64,000 bases of DNA from an uncultured Bacilli bacterium (GCA_934102215.1 CAKOSH010000004.1:1-64000); one strand, 5' to 3'. Counted from the stretch's first letter, positions 54,747 to 63,872 are shown. Program-made: numbers and translations. The notes: generated by a model from the sequence alone, not told the origin.

Positions 54747-54814
54747 TTAAATCAATTGACTCAACACTCCAATTTTAAAGTTTTTAAATCAGTTATAACT
54801 TGTATTTTAATTAT

Positions 54815-55384
54815 TTAATCAATTTTTAATTCTTTATCAATAGTTAATTTACCTATGTTTATAAATTCCATCATAACTTGATTAATTCCAATTTCACTTT
54901 TCCACCAATCACTTTTACTAATATTTCTATTATCAACTATTCCATAAAAATCACATTTATCTATTGGAAAATTATATTTTCTAGCATTCATAAACCATCT
55001 TCTAGCAACAAAATCTTTTGCAATTCTTAAAATTCTATTAAATTTACTTATATCAACAAGTTTATTTATATTTTTTAATATTTCAGGATTACTAATGTAC
55101 TTATCACTAATTATGATTTTATTTAACAATCCTTTTTCTTTTAATAAATTTACTAATATACTAGCACTTCTTACATTATTATTTCCATGTCCTTCACATA
55201 TAATAAATAAAGTGTTTTCATCTATTATATTCCTTTTAAACATTATTTGCATGTCGTTAGCAAGACTTTCTTCAGCCCAATCAGCATTTATAATTAACAA
55301 ATCATAATGAGATAATTCGTCAATAGTTTTTCCTATAAAAATAAAATCAGTAATATCTTTTATTGTACTGTTTATGTTTATCAC
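54815..55384 (-). CDS. Possible DUF218 (YdcF-like) protein
   Basis: The 189-residue protein has a pattern resembling the DUF218/YdcF family (LIINADWAEESLANDMQIMF, NTLFIICEGHGNN, IIISDKYISN, ILRIAKDFVARRWF). These proteins are often envelope-linked, but this one has no membrane helix. The assignment is tentative. The start is uncertain: GTG at 55384 directly abuts a GGGG run that would be its ribosome site. It is between the Fic gene and the zinc-ribbon operon. Confidence 0.5.
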   Translation of the reverse strand: MININSTIKDITDFIFIGKTIDELSHYDLLIINADWAEESLANDMQIMFKRNIIDENTLFIICEGHGNNNVRSASILVNLLKEKGLLNKIIISDKYISNPEILKNINKLVDISKFNRILRIAKDFVARRWFMNARKYNFPIDKCDFYGIVDNRNISKSDWWKSEIGINQVMMEFINIGKLTIDKELKID

Positions 55385-55442
55385 CCCAATCTTAATATTT
55401 TAATAATTAGTTATTTAAGTATTAATCATTCTATACATTCTT

Positions 55443-56456
55443 TTATTCTACAATTATCCATTCTTGAAGATATTTAATTTTAGTATGGCAAAATTCACAT
55501 TCACCTTTTTTCGCATCAATAGAAGCACCACAATTATGACATTTAATCATATTAGCTCCATCTTTTAAATCTAACACATCATTACTTATCTTTTTAAATG
55601 TATATTTTTCTTCTAAATACTTTGACGTTATTTTACCATTATCAAAATATACAATTCTTACATAAGCATCAATATCAATATATAAATCATTATTCTTTTT
55701 ATAACTTTTAAAGTCATCAAAATCAATAACATCATAATCAATAATATTAGATTTAGAATAATATTTATTTCTTACTTCATAGTTATAATTATTGAAAAAG
55801 TTTTTCTTATTTATCTTTGTACTTTTCCAAAAGTCAATTTGTTTTTGATTTTGTTTATCTTTATATCTTTTAATAGGTCCTAATATTATATAAGCATCTA
55901 TTATATAAAAGAAATAATAAAGTATTAATGATAATATAAATCCATATATAAATATTTTAGATATATCATAAGAATTAAATGTTCTTGATGTATTAATTAT
56001 ATATAAATATGTAAGAAATAAACTTATTATAATATCTATTATTCCTGTAAAGATTCTATATTTTGTATTTCTAAGTACTCTATCATAGTGATATTTACTA
56101 CCTAGGTCTTTATCTGTATAATCTATATTATAATATGTTTTACAGTATGGACATCCATCTAAGAAATCATGTAGTTTACCACTCATGCCACAGTTAGGAC
56201 ATTTATAATCTTTATTTTCCATTTCTTTTGATATAAATGTATATGTAATTCTTGAATCAAATTTATTTTCTGTATGAACTAATTTATCATTTAAATAATA
56301 TTCTTTTTTACATCTTATACCATCTAAGATATCATCATTACTACTATTATCTGTATTACGTTCTAGTATTTTATTACCAGTTATATATTTTGTTTTAATG
56401 TTTATATGTAGTTTTTTTAGTTTATTATATTGAGTATCTTCTGATATTAATGACAT
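55443..56456 (-). CDS. Zinc-ribbon membrane protein of the radical SAM operon
   Basis: The 337-residue protein carries an internal zinc ribbon (YKCPNCGMSGKLHDFLDGCPYC, about residues 82-106), two membrane helices (about 137-158 and 170-192) and a second zinc ribbon at the C-terminus (IKCHNCGASIDAKKGECEFC). The region between is charged. It lies 8 bp after the Gly/Asn-tailed protein gene and has AGGTG before its start. Zinc-ribbon membrane proteins occur next to peptide-modification or secretion systems, so a delivery role is possible, but this is inference. It is the last gene of the operon. Confidence 0.7.
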   Translation of the reverse strand: MSLISEDTQYNKLKKLHINIKTKYITGNKILERNTDNSSNDDILDGIRCKKEYYLNDKLVHTENKFDSRITYTFISKEMENKDYKCPNCGMSGKLHDFLDGCPYCKTYYNIDYTDKDLGSKYHYDRVLRNTKYRIFTGIIDIIISLFLTYLYIINTSRTFNSYDISKIFIYGFILSLILYYFFYIIDAYIILGPIKRYKDKQNQKQIDFWKSTKINKKNFFNNYNYEVRNKYYSKSNIIDYDVIDFDDFKSYKKNNDLYIDIDAYVRIVYFDNGKITSKYLEEKYTFKKISNDVLDLKDGANMIKCHNCGASIDAKKGECEFCHTKIKYLQEWIIVE

Positions 56457-56464
56457 ATTATCAC

Positions 56465-56842
56465 CTACCTATTATTGTTATTATTGTTGTTATTGTTATT
56501 ATTATTGTTATTTGATGATCCACCACTATACCCTCCACTATATCCACTACTACTCCACGTTGTAGATTCATAATGTGGTATAAGGCTAAATTTATCATTA
56601 TTCATTACAAGTCCATCAATACTTTTATCTATAAGATTTACTTTCATAAGTTCATTTTCTTTTACATTCTTTTTTACTAGTGAAAGTCCTGTTAAACTAC
56701 CTCTTACTTCACCATCTTTATTTTCCTCTAAAAAAGTATATATCTTATTTAAATCTTCCATACTAAGTTCATAATATTTAGTTAAATCTATACATCTTTT
56801 TTGTCTTATTAATTCTTCATATGTTTCTGGTTCTTTATTCAT
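56465..56842 (-). CDS. Short protein with Gly/Ser/Tyr- and Asn-rich tail (candidate RiPP precursor)
   Basis: The 125-residue protein has a helical N-terminal two-thirds (QKRCIDLTKYYELSMEDLNK, TGLSLVKKNVKENEL) resembling a leader. The C-terminus is TTWSSSGYSGGYSGGSS followed by fourteen asparagines and an arginine. The Asn run is encoded by an AAT/AAC microsatellite at about 56468-56510. It starts 1 bp after the radical SAM gene, the position expected of a modified peptide substrate. Substrate status is inferred from position and low-complexity tail. It could instead be a structural or regulatory partner. Confidence 0.6.
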   Translation of the reverse strand: MNKEPETYEELIRQKRCIDLTKYYELSMEDLNKIYTFLEENKDGEVRGSLTGLSLVKKNVKENELMKVNLIDKSIDGLVMNNDKFSLIPHYESTTWSSSGYSGGYSGGSSNNNNNNNNNNNNNNR

Positions 56843-56843
56843 T

Positions 56844-58583
56844 CTATAACTCCTTATCTATATAATAAAATTCAATATTTTGAAATGGTAAATTTATAGC
56901 ATTTATATGATAATATGCATTATTCTTTTGTTTTAAATAATGATAATCTCTTAAAGATGATGTAGTAAAGAATATATTATTTGGATCGCTTATTGAGTAT
57001 TCTTTACTATATTCTTTTATTAAAGATGATATATCATGTTTATAATATCCTTTTTTAGAAGAAATATTGTTATCTAAAACGCCTTTATATATTTGATGTG
57101 TTGCAATATGTCTTTGTTTAGTTCTATTTTCATCTCCATACGTAATTAAATCACCAGATAATAGCATTATATATAATGAATTATTTTCTGGATAATCACA
57201 TACTTCATTTATTAAATTCTTTTTCATATATATTTCTACTTTAGATGTTTTAGTTATATAAATTATATCTCTAGTTTTCTTTATTATTTGAGATTCTAAT
57301 TTAAATTCTATTCCATCTACTGATAATATAAATGAATCACTATCATAAATGTATTTTAAATTTTTATCATTATTGATTATATTAAGCAAATCTTGATTAT
57401 TATTACTTACTTTATTTGGTATATATTTAGTTAGATCTATATTTCTCATATTAGATAGATATTTATAAACTGTTTCATCATTATATATATCTTTTGAATA
57501 GTTTCTATCTTTATACATTCTTTGCTGTAATAAACATGTATAACTTTTATTAGTATTATAATTATTTTTTACAAAAGGGCAACCTGTTTTACATAAATAT
57601 AAGTATCCACATTTAGCACATTCATCATTAAATGGTAATTTATTATGATTATTAAATATTTTTAGTTCTGCATTAGTTAATATTTCCTCTATAGTATTTT
57701 TATATATATTTCCATAGTAATAATCTTTATTTTTTTGACCTCTTACACATGAATAGATATCTCCATTCTTTTCAAGTAAGAAGAACTTTTTACCACAGTT
57801 ATCACAATTAGAACAATATTCAGGGCCAAATTCATCAAACCATGGACCATTTACTCCATAGTCTAAATCTGTACCATCGAATTCTTTATGCATTCTTTCA
57901 TAGAATGATACTTGTTCTTCTTCAGTTATGTGATGAAGTATACCATTAGAATTATAATCAAATCCTATCATAAAATTAAAATCATTCATATCTAAACAAG
58001 TATTTTTATGTAAGAATTTAATATCATTAATTATTTCATCTATTTTTTCATAATGTTCTTTAAATATTGTAGAAGATACTTTCTTTTTATTTGGAATATC
58101 TTTTAATAGTTCTATATTACTAAGTATTTTATCTAGTGTTTTATTATTTCCTTTAGTAACTCTATATTTGTCATGAAGTGATAGTGGTAAATCAAGACTA
58201 CCAGAAATAGACACATTAAATTCTTTAATTGTATCTATATGTTTATCTAGTCCATATAGATTAGTTTTTATATGTGGCTTTCCTACTTTGAAACCAGCAT
58301 TTGTAATTATAACTTTATTTTCTTCATAGTAATCATTTATATATTTTATTAAATCATGAAATTCTTTTTTGGAAAGAGTTGTTACTTCTCCTCCATGAAG
58401 TGAGATATTAAATGGAATAACATTATCTTTTTTGAATTTATTAATCGCATATTTTAGTGTCTTTGTGGGATCAATATTGCTATATTCATCTTTTGTATTA
58501 TCTTCAAGATAACAATATTTACATGCCATATTACATGCCATAGTTGGAACATATAATAGATGTATAAATTTTGTATTATTCAT
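56844..58583 (-). CDS. Radical SAM/SPASM peptide-modifying enzyme
   Basis: The 579-residue protein has a CxxxCxxC cluster (TMACNMACKYCYLED) for the radical SAM 4Fe-4S site. The SAM-binding segment is FNISLHGGEVTTL, and a C-terminal SPASM-like set of cysteines follows (CSNCDNCGKKF, DIYSC, CAKCGYLYLCKTGCP). The extra C-terminal region, about 200 residues, is unassigned. It fits the anaerobic sulfatase-maturase/RiPP-maturase class. The ATG at 58583 follows AGTGG; an upstream GTG overlaps it. The adjacent Gly/Asn-tailed protein is the likely substrate. Confidence 0.85.
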   Translation of the reverse strand: MNNTKFIHLLYVPTMACNMACKYCYLEDNTKDEYSNIDPTKTLKYAINKFKKDNVIPFNISLHGGEVTTLSKKEFHDLIKYINDYYEENKVIITNAGFKVGKPHIKTNLYGLDKHIDTIKEFNVSISGSLDLPLSLHDKYRVTKGNNKTLDKILSNIELLKDIPNKKKVSSTIFKEHYEKIDEIINDIKFLHKNTCLDMNDFNFMIGFDYNSNGILHHITEEEQVSFYERMHKEFDGTDLDYGVNGPWFDEFGPEYCSNCDNCGKKFFLLEKNGDIYSCVRGQKNKDYYYGNIYKNTIEEILTNAELKIFNNHNKLPFNDECAKCGYLYLCKTGCPFVKNNYNTNKSYTCLLQQRMYKDRNYSKDIYNDETVYKYLSNMRNIDLTKYIPNKVSNNNQDLLNIINNDKNLKYIYDSDSFILSVDGIEFKLESQIIKKTRDIIYITKTSKVEIYMKKNLINEVCDYPENNSLYIMLLSGDLITYGDENRTKQRHIATHQIYKGVLDNNISSKKGYYKHDISSLIKEYSKEYSISDPNNIFFTTSSLRDYHYLKQKNNAYYHINAINLPFQNIEFYYIDKEL

Positions 58584-58597
58584 ATTTACCACTCTTT

Positions 58598-60232
58598 CTA
58601 TTTATAACATTGTGCGCTTGTAGGGCTTTCTTTAAATGCTCGTTCATTAACATATGTACCACATGGGAATATTATATTTTGAAGGCTTGAGCACTGTCTA
58701 AAAGCACTTGATCCTATTTCAGTAAGTTTACTATTTCTTGTAATTGTAACACTTGATAATGAAGTATTATGATAAAATGCATGTCCTCCTATTCTAGTAA
58801 CTTTATCTGGAATGACAATACTAGTAAGAGATGTACATTCTTCAAAAGTATTTCCTTTTATTTCAGTAAGATTTTCTGATAATTTTATATATCTAAGAGA
58901 ACTTGCATTATAAAATGCTTCTCCCCCTAATTCAGTTAAAGTATCAGGAAGTGTTATTTCAGTAATACTTGTACAATTATAAAAAGCACCACCACCTAAG
59001 TATTCTAAACTTGATGGTATATTTACAACTGATAATTTTCTATTATTTTTAAATGCCTGACCTCTTATTTCTTTAATACTATCTGGAAGATTAACTCTTT
59101 CTAAAAATGGCATATTAGAAAATGTATTACCTCTTAATTCAACAATCTTTTCATTCTTATATGTTTCAGGTATAGTTGCAGTTTTATAATTAGTAAGTCC
59201 AAAAGTATAAAATCTAACCGCATAACCACCAAATGTTTTTTCATACATTATTCTAGGTTCATAAAATATTACAAGAGGAATAATAACTGCAATTAATATA
59301 AATACTATATTTTTCTTTTTGCTAGTATCTTTAATTAATGAAACTTTAGTATTCATAATTATATTAGATATTTTTTCACTAGGCCTTGACTTAATTTCTT
59401 TCTTTAAATAATTTATTAAATTATATTTTTTAGTTAATTTTGATAATATAAATAGTATTATCATTCCAATAATATATGTTATAAGTGGAAAGTGAAAAAA
59501 TACAAGACTTATATAAACAAATATCAATACTGAAAATATAATATTAAAGATATTTTTTCTTTTCATTAATTCTTGTGGTAAAAGATTAGTATCAAGATTA
59601 AATTCTGCTTTTTTAAGTTCTCTATCTATAAATGCTTCTAATAATTTTTCATCATCTTTTGCTTGAAAAATTATATCAAATTTAGATGGATCTACTACTT
59701 CTATAACCTCTTCACTAACTACTGCATTATTACCACTAAATGCTTCACCACAATTAGTACAAAATTTATCATTAACATTCATTACATTACCACATTTAGC
59801 ACATTTAATAATTACTCTTGATTTTGTTTTATTAGCCATTTGTGAGGTTACTGTTATATTAGGCATAGCTTGTACATTTTTATAAGGATCTTTTTTCTTT
59901 ATTGCACTACATATAGGTACAATCAAAAAAGCCGAAAGAAATATCACTATAACATCAAAAAAATATATATTAGTAGTAATAAATAAATCAAAAACAATTA
60001 ATATTAAAATTCTAATACAAAACATTTTCAAAAAAAGTTTTTCACCATCAGCATCAGTTTTTGAAAATAACCTTGATAATGGTTTTAAAGAAAAAATAAC
60101 TGAAAATATTGTAAGAAGCAATTCATAAGACAATGCCTCGTAAATTGAAATTTCGTTATTAGTACTTGCAAAAACAACGCTTGGTATAATTAATAAACTT
60201 ATCAACACTAAATATTTTTTAAAATTTTTCAT
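58598..60232 (-). CDS. Zinc-ribbon membrane protein with BspA-type leucine-rich repeats
   Basis: The 544-residue protein has a signal-like N-terminal segment (YLVLISLLIIPSVVFAS), several membrane helices (about 35-110 and 235-275), a zinc ribbon (IIKCAKCGNVMNVNDKFCTNCGEAF) in the cytoplasmic part, another helix (about 315-330) and then eight or so LRR_5/BspA repeats (ITLPDTLTELGGEAFYN, IVIPDKVTRIGGHAFYH). It starts the operon with the radical SAM gene 14 bp downstream, after AGAGGTG. It may recognise or secrete the operon product, but function is unproven. Confidence 0.8.
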   Translation of the reverse strand: MKNFKKYLVLISLLIIPSVVFASTNNEISIYEALSYELLLTIFSVIFSLKPLSRLFSKTDADGEKLFLKMFCIRILILIVFDLFITTNIYFFDVIVIFLSAFLIVPICSAIKKKDPYKNVQAMPNITVTSQMANKTKSRVIIKCAKCGNVMNVNDKFCTNCGEAFSGNNAVVSEEVIEVVDPSKFDIIFQAKDDEKLLEAFIDRELKKAEFNLDTNLLPQELMKRKNIFNIIFSVLIFVYISLVFFHFPLITYIIGMIILFILSKLTKKYNLINYLKKEIKSRPSEKISNIIMNTKVSLIKDTSKKKNIVFILIAVIIPLVIFYEPRIMYEKTFGGYAVRFYTFGLTNYKTATIPETYKNEKIVELRGNTFSNMPFLERVNLPDSIKEIRGQAFKNNRKLSVVNIPSSLEYLGGGAFYNCTSITEITLPDTLTELGGEAFYNASSLRYIKLSENLTEIKGNTFEECTSLTSIVIPDKVTRIGGHAFYHNTSLSSVTITRNSKLTEIGSSAFRQCSSLQNIIFPCGTYVNERAFKESPTSAQCYK

Positions 60233-60283
60233 ACTACACCTCTAATATTCTAAATACTAAATTAATTATAGCATAATCACATT

Positions 60284-60304
60284 TAAAAAACTAACATCTG
60301 TTAG
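60284..60304 (-). terminator. Terminator of the 60321 gene
   Basis: CTAACA/TGTTAG stem (60291-60304) is followed on the minus strand by six T. Confidence 0.65.
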
Positions 60305-60320
60305 CTTAATTATTAATTTT

Positions 60321-61241
60321 TTATTTAATTTCTTTTTTAGGCACAAATTCTTTCTTATTTGAAACTTCTCTTAGTTTACGCATAGTTTTACAAAATTCTA
60401 TTTCATCCCATATTCTATCTGCTGTTTCTTTATCTTTATAAAATTCTAATAACATTTGATATGTACACTCATAAATATCAAATGTTTCAAATAAGAATTC
60501 TGAATCTTTAAAGTTTACAGGATCATTTATAATAGCACTTTCCCATTCTATTAAACATGTTTTAAAATCTTCTTCATCATACCAAAAGTCATGAACTAGT
60601 TTTTCTTTTTCACTAGTAGACCAATTAGAATTCCTAAGAATCCAAAATCTAATATCAAACTCACCTTTTCCATGTGCTTGTGTTGTAGACAAAAGTGATG
60701 CTAAATAATTAATACGCATATAATATGTTTCAAGTCCAATTGGAATATTAGTATCAGGAATATTAATAGTCATTTTATCATTTATTCCTTTATTTTTTAA
60801 AGCTTTATTATATTCATCTCTATTATTTTGGTAACGAACTGTACCTATCTTGTTCATTGCTTCATCTACTGCGAATGCTTTTTGTTCTTCAGTTAATTTT
60901 AAATTTTGATTCCATAAAGTCATAAGTAAGAATGAGTTTCCACCATTAGATGCTCCATCCATAACTGTTCTCGCAATATCTCTGTTACTATATATAGCCT
61001 TTACTAAAGTTTCATATATATCCCTATCTACTTCTTCATGATTAAATAATATTGAATCACATATAGTAGGAGCAACTACTGTATCTCTTTCATCAAATTT
61101 ATCTCTAGTGATAGTTATTGCTTCCTTTAATATTTCTTTATCGCTACTTATTTTAGACCATATTTTATCATAGTTTTTAAGTCTTGGAATAGTATATATA
61201 CATCCATATAATTCATTTTCTAATACATCAATTTTCTTCAT
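60321..61241 (-). CDS. Unknown helical protein
   Basis: The 306-residue protein has no domain I recognise. It is mostly alpha-helical and acidic, with aromatic-rich patches (RFWILRNSNWSTSEKEKLVHDFW) and a C-terminus (DRIWDEIEFCKTMRKLRE) similar to the product of 51426-51923. It lacks a signal peptide and membrane helices. The start MKKIDVLENEL at 61241 follows GAGGT, and a more upstream in-frame GTG is not supported. A terminator follows. Confidence 0.62.
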   Translation of the reverse strand: MKKIDVLENELYGCIYTIPRLKNYDKIWSKISSDKEILKEAITITRDKFDERDTVVAPTICDSILFNHEEVDRDIYETLVKAIYSNRDIARTVMDGASNGGNSFLLMTLWNQNLKLTEEQKAFAVDEAMNKIGTVRYQNNRDEYNKALKNKGINDKMTINIPDTNIPIGLETYYMRINYLASLLSTTQAHGKGEFDIRFWILRNSNWSTSEKEKLVHDFWYDEEDFKTCLIEWESAIINDPVNFKDSEFLFETFDIYECTYQMLLEFYKDKETADRIWDEIEFCKTMRKLREVSNKKEFVPKKEIK

Positions 61242-61284
61242 AACATACCTCACTTTAGTTATTTATTATAACATGATTATATTT

Positions 61285-61310
61285 AAAAACAAGCTGCTTT
61301 ACAACTTGTT
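61285..61310 (-). terminator. Terminator of the XRE regulator gene
   Basis: A 9-bp stem (AACAAGTTG with CAGCTTGTT on the minus strand, one G-U pair) with a 5-nt loop is followed by TTTTT. Confidence 0.7.
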
Positions 61311-61313
61311 ATT

Positions 61314-61892
61314 TTATTTTGAATAATTAACTTCACAAGAACCATTGCGTTCACTAAAATAATCTTCAATGTGAGCAATAATTTGATTAGTATCTTCATA
61401 CTTTTCAATATCTATATGATTAGGTATAAAAGCATCTCCTCCAGCATTAATAACTTGATAATTTTTATTATATTCAACTTCATATAAATATTCTTCACTA
61501 TTAAGTTTACAAGAAACATTAGCTTTTCCAACTATATCTCTATCATTATTAAATCTTTTAAAATTAAACATTATAAGTAATGTAAGCATTAAAACAATAA
61601 ATAATACAAGTAATATGCCTGATACTTTTAATATCTTAATAATTATACCAGCAAGTCTTTCAGTATTACTTACTTTTTCTATTAATATACTATTTACATC
61701 ATTATTAACAAGTTCATCAAGACTTACATTAAATATCATAGATAGTTTCTTTGCCTGATTAATATCTGGTGCTGTTTCTTCAAGTTCCCATTTAGATATT
61801 GTTTGTCTTGTTACACCTACTTTCTCTGCTAAAACTTCTTGTGAAAGACTATTCTTTTTTCTTAAAGTCATTATTTTATTTCCTAGATCCAT
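61314..61892 (-). CDS. XRE-family transcriptional regulator with a membrane helix
   Basis: The 192-residue protein has an N-terminal HTH_3 domain (LGNKIMTLRKKNSLSQEVLAEKVGVTRQTISKWELEETAPD), then a membrane helix (about 82-105) and an extracytoplasmic tail with two cysteines. A membrane-tethered Cro/C1-type regulator of unknown target is likely; the tail may sense an envelope signal. The ATG at 61892 follows AAAGGAG. Confidence 0.86.
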   Translation of the reverse strand: MDLGNKIMTLRKKNSLSQEVLAEKVGVTRQTISKWELEETAPDINQAKKLSMIFNVSLDELVNNDVNSILIEKVSNTERLAGIIIKILKVSGILLVLFIVLMLTLLIMFNFKRFNNDRDIVGKANVSCKLNSEEYLYEVEYNKNYQVINAGGDAFIPNHIDIEKYEDTNQIIAHIEDYFSERNGSCEVNYSK

Positions 61893-62003
61893 ATTTTCTC
61901 CTTTCAAAATGATAATAGCATTTTAAGTAAGTATATTCTATCAATATTCTATGGAAATTACGCAATTAATTTTAACATTTATATTATATAATTAAATTCT
62001 TTA

Positions 62004-62080
62004 TGGTGCCAAAAAGAGGAATCGAACCCCCAACCTACTGATTACGATTCAGTTGCTCTACCGATTGAGCTATTTTGGCA
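62004..62080 (-). tRNA. tRNA-Thr (anticodon CGU)
   Basis: The minus strand folds as a full cloverleaf: acceptor TGCCAAA/TTTGGCA, D-arm with GCTCAATCGGTAGAGC, anticodon arm ACTGA-ATCGTAA-TCAGT with anticodon CGT, T-arm with GGGTTCGATTCC and an encoded CCA. It reads the codon ACG. It begins immediately after the tRNA-Gln 3' CCA with no spacer. Confidence 0.94.
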
Positions 62081-62155
62081 TGGTTGCCCTGATAGGATTC
62101 GAACCTATGCATGCTGGAGTCAGAGTCCAGAGCCTTACCACTTGGCCACAGGGCA
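62081..62155 (-). tRNA. tRNA-Gln (anticodon CUG)
   Basis: Minus-strand cloverleaf: acceptor TGCCCTG/CAGGGCA, D-arm GGCCAAGTGGTAAGGC, anticodon arm CTGGA-CTCTGAC-TCCAG with anticodon CTG, T-arm with AGGTTCGAATCCT, discriminator A and encoded CCA. It reads CAG, a rare codon in this AT-rich genome. Confidence 0.93.
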
Positions 62156-62172
62156 ATATTAATAGCAATAAA

Positions 62173-62178
62173 ATTATA
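62173..62178 (-). promoter_or_regulatory. -10 element of the tRNA pair
   Basis: TATAAT on the minus strand about 18 bp upstream of the tRNA-Gln 5' end. A -35 is not clear. It lies just past the end of the gene at 62211. Confidence 0.45.
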
Positions 62179-62210
62179 TCAAAAGAAAAACTCTTTTTAA
62201 AGAACTATTA

Positions 62211-63719
62211 TTAAATTTTATGTTGTTCTTCTTCTATATATAGATTTTTATATTCTTTATTTTGAATCTTACTTATAACTTCATCACATATTTCTTGAAT
62301 GTCTTTACTACCAGTAACTTCTCTAATAGTTGATACTTCTTCATTACAAGGCATATTAACAAAATGTCTATTAGCATTAAATGTTTCAGGACTTTCATTA
62401 GGATTTCTTTCTAATAATCTTTCATTTAATATTTGAATTGATTCTTCTTTATCCAAACTTGGAATCATATATACTACATTTGAAAATCTACTCATTAGTT
62501 TTTGAAATTCATAAAACATTATTGGATCTTCATATACAGAGTGTCCTGCTCCAAAGTCTATTATTGCTGGTACTTTTAGATTTGTTAAAACTGAACTTGA
62601 TAAATAAAATTCAAAATCTTTAAAATCTTCAAACTCACTTCTTTTATCGTAATATTCTTTAAGAGTTTCTCTATCATCTAATGAAACTTTAGGCATATTT
62701 AAGATTGTACTCATCACACTTGATGTAGAAGATTTTAATGAACCCATTGGTCCGATAAATACAACGCTATTTGATAAGACATCACTTGGTATATTTTTTG
62801 ATATAAGACTCTCCATCATACTTATTCTTACAACTTGATTATTTATTTCTTTGCATATATCTTCATAGTTTTTATTAGAATTAAGATAATAGTTCTTTAT
62901 ATCATTAAATTTTTCTTTTGGAAAATCTTTAAATTTTTTATATATAGTATCAAGAATAAATGATATTTTTTCATTCTTTGAACTATTTAAAATATCTAAT
63001 TTACTTTTAATAACTGGTTCTAATGAAGGATAACTTTTAGAAATCATAAGATAAGATGATTCAATAAATTGTTCATGTGAAGGATTAAGCATTTGTCTTA
63101 CTAAAAATTCTTCAAAAATATCTACTATATCATTTGTATCAAATGGTTTTTCACCTACTTTAGCTAACTCTTTATTAATTGTTTCAAGTGCATTTGGATG
63201 CAAGAATAATAATCTTTTAAATGAAGATTTAGTTAGTCTTTTATGATTCCTTTCATTTTGTTTGATTTGATTCATTACTAAATCACTATCATCTTCTGGT
63301 ATTACATTTGGTCTATTTGGAAATCTATATATTTCTACTTTACCAGATGATTCAAGTTCTTTTACTTTATCATATACATTTGGAATACGTGTTTCACTTA
63401 AAGTTTCTACTTCACTTGTAGATACTAATTCAGAAAATCCAGTATGTATGTCTTCAAATGTGGTATCAGGTACAGTATATAATGATGACTCATTTGAATA
63501 CATTGTTTTAAATGCATTTGGTACTCTTTCAATTAATTTCCATGGTCCATCTTGATTATCTCTATATAAAGTATAAGTTAAGTCATCACCACATTTTCTC
63601 ATAAATAATACTGCTAATTCTTCATATTTAGTCGCATAAACATAAGTTCCATGTGTTGACTTTCTTGGTTCTAATTTTTTTAGTCCAGATACTGAACTTC
63701 CATGATAAAGTGTTCCCAT
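62211..63719 (-). CDS. ART-like domain fused to a P-loop kinase-like domain, unknown function
   Basis: The 502-residue protein starts with LYHGSSVSGLKKLEPRKS and GTYVYATKYEELAVLFM, resembling ADP-ribosyltransferase-fold entry motifs. The middle is helical. The C-terminal part has a shikimate-kinase-like P-loop FIGPMGSLKSSTSS (Walker A with Leu in place of Gly before the Lys), then IIDFGAGHSVYEDP and a C-terminal ERLLERNP. The departure from the canonical Walker A means kinase activity is uncertain. AAGGAG precedes the ATG. It sits between the tRNA pair and tmRNA. A toxin or immunity role is only a possibility. Confidence 0.65.
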   Translation of the reverse strand: MGTLYHGSSVSGLKKLEPRKSTHGTYVYATKYEELAVLFMRKCGDDLTYTLYRDNQDGPWKLIERVPNAFKTMYSNESSLYTVPDTTFEDIHTGFSELVSTSEVETLSETRIPNVYDKVKELESSGKVEIYRFPNRPNVIPEDDSDLVMNQIKQNERNHKRLTKSSFKRLLFLHPNALETINKELAKVGEKPFDTNDIVDIFEEFLVRQMLNPSHEQFIESSYLMISKSYPSLEPVIKSKLDILNSSKNEKISFILDTIYKKFKDFPKEKFNDIKNYYLNSNKNYEDICKEINNQVVRISMMESLISKNIPSDVLSNSVVFIGPMGSLKSSTSSVMSTILNMPKVSLDDRETLKEYYDKRSEFEDFKDFEFYLSSSVLTNLKVPAIIDFGAGHSVYEDPIMFYEFQKLMSRFSNVVYMIPSLDKEESIQILNERLLERNPNESPETFNANRHFVNMPCNEEVSTIREVTGSKDIQEICDEVISKIQNKEYKNLYIEEEQHKI

Positions 63720-63837
63720 AACTCTTTCTCCTTATAGAAATAATATAACATTATTTAAATGAAATTGCTACATAGTTATTTTTTATAGTGATACTAAAAC
63801 TATGTTTGATAATGTGTTTAAAATGATAAATCACAAA

Positions 63838-63859
63838 TAAAAAGCCCACACTTAGGGCT
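63838..63859 (-). terminator. tmRNA terminator
   Basis: AGCCC/GGGCT stem with a 7-nt loop, followed on the minus strand by TTTTTATTT, just past the tmRNA 3' end. Confidence 0.75.
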
Positions 63860-63872
63860 AAATTAACACATT

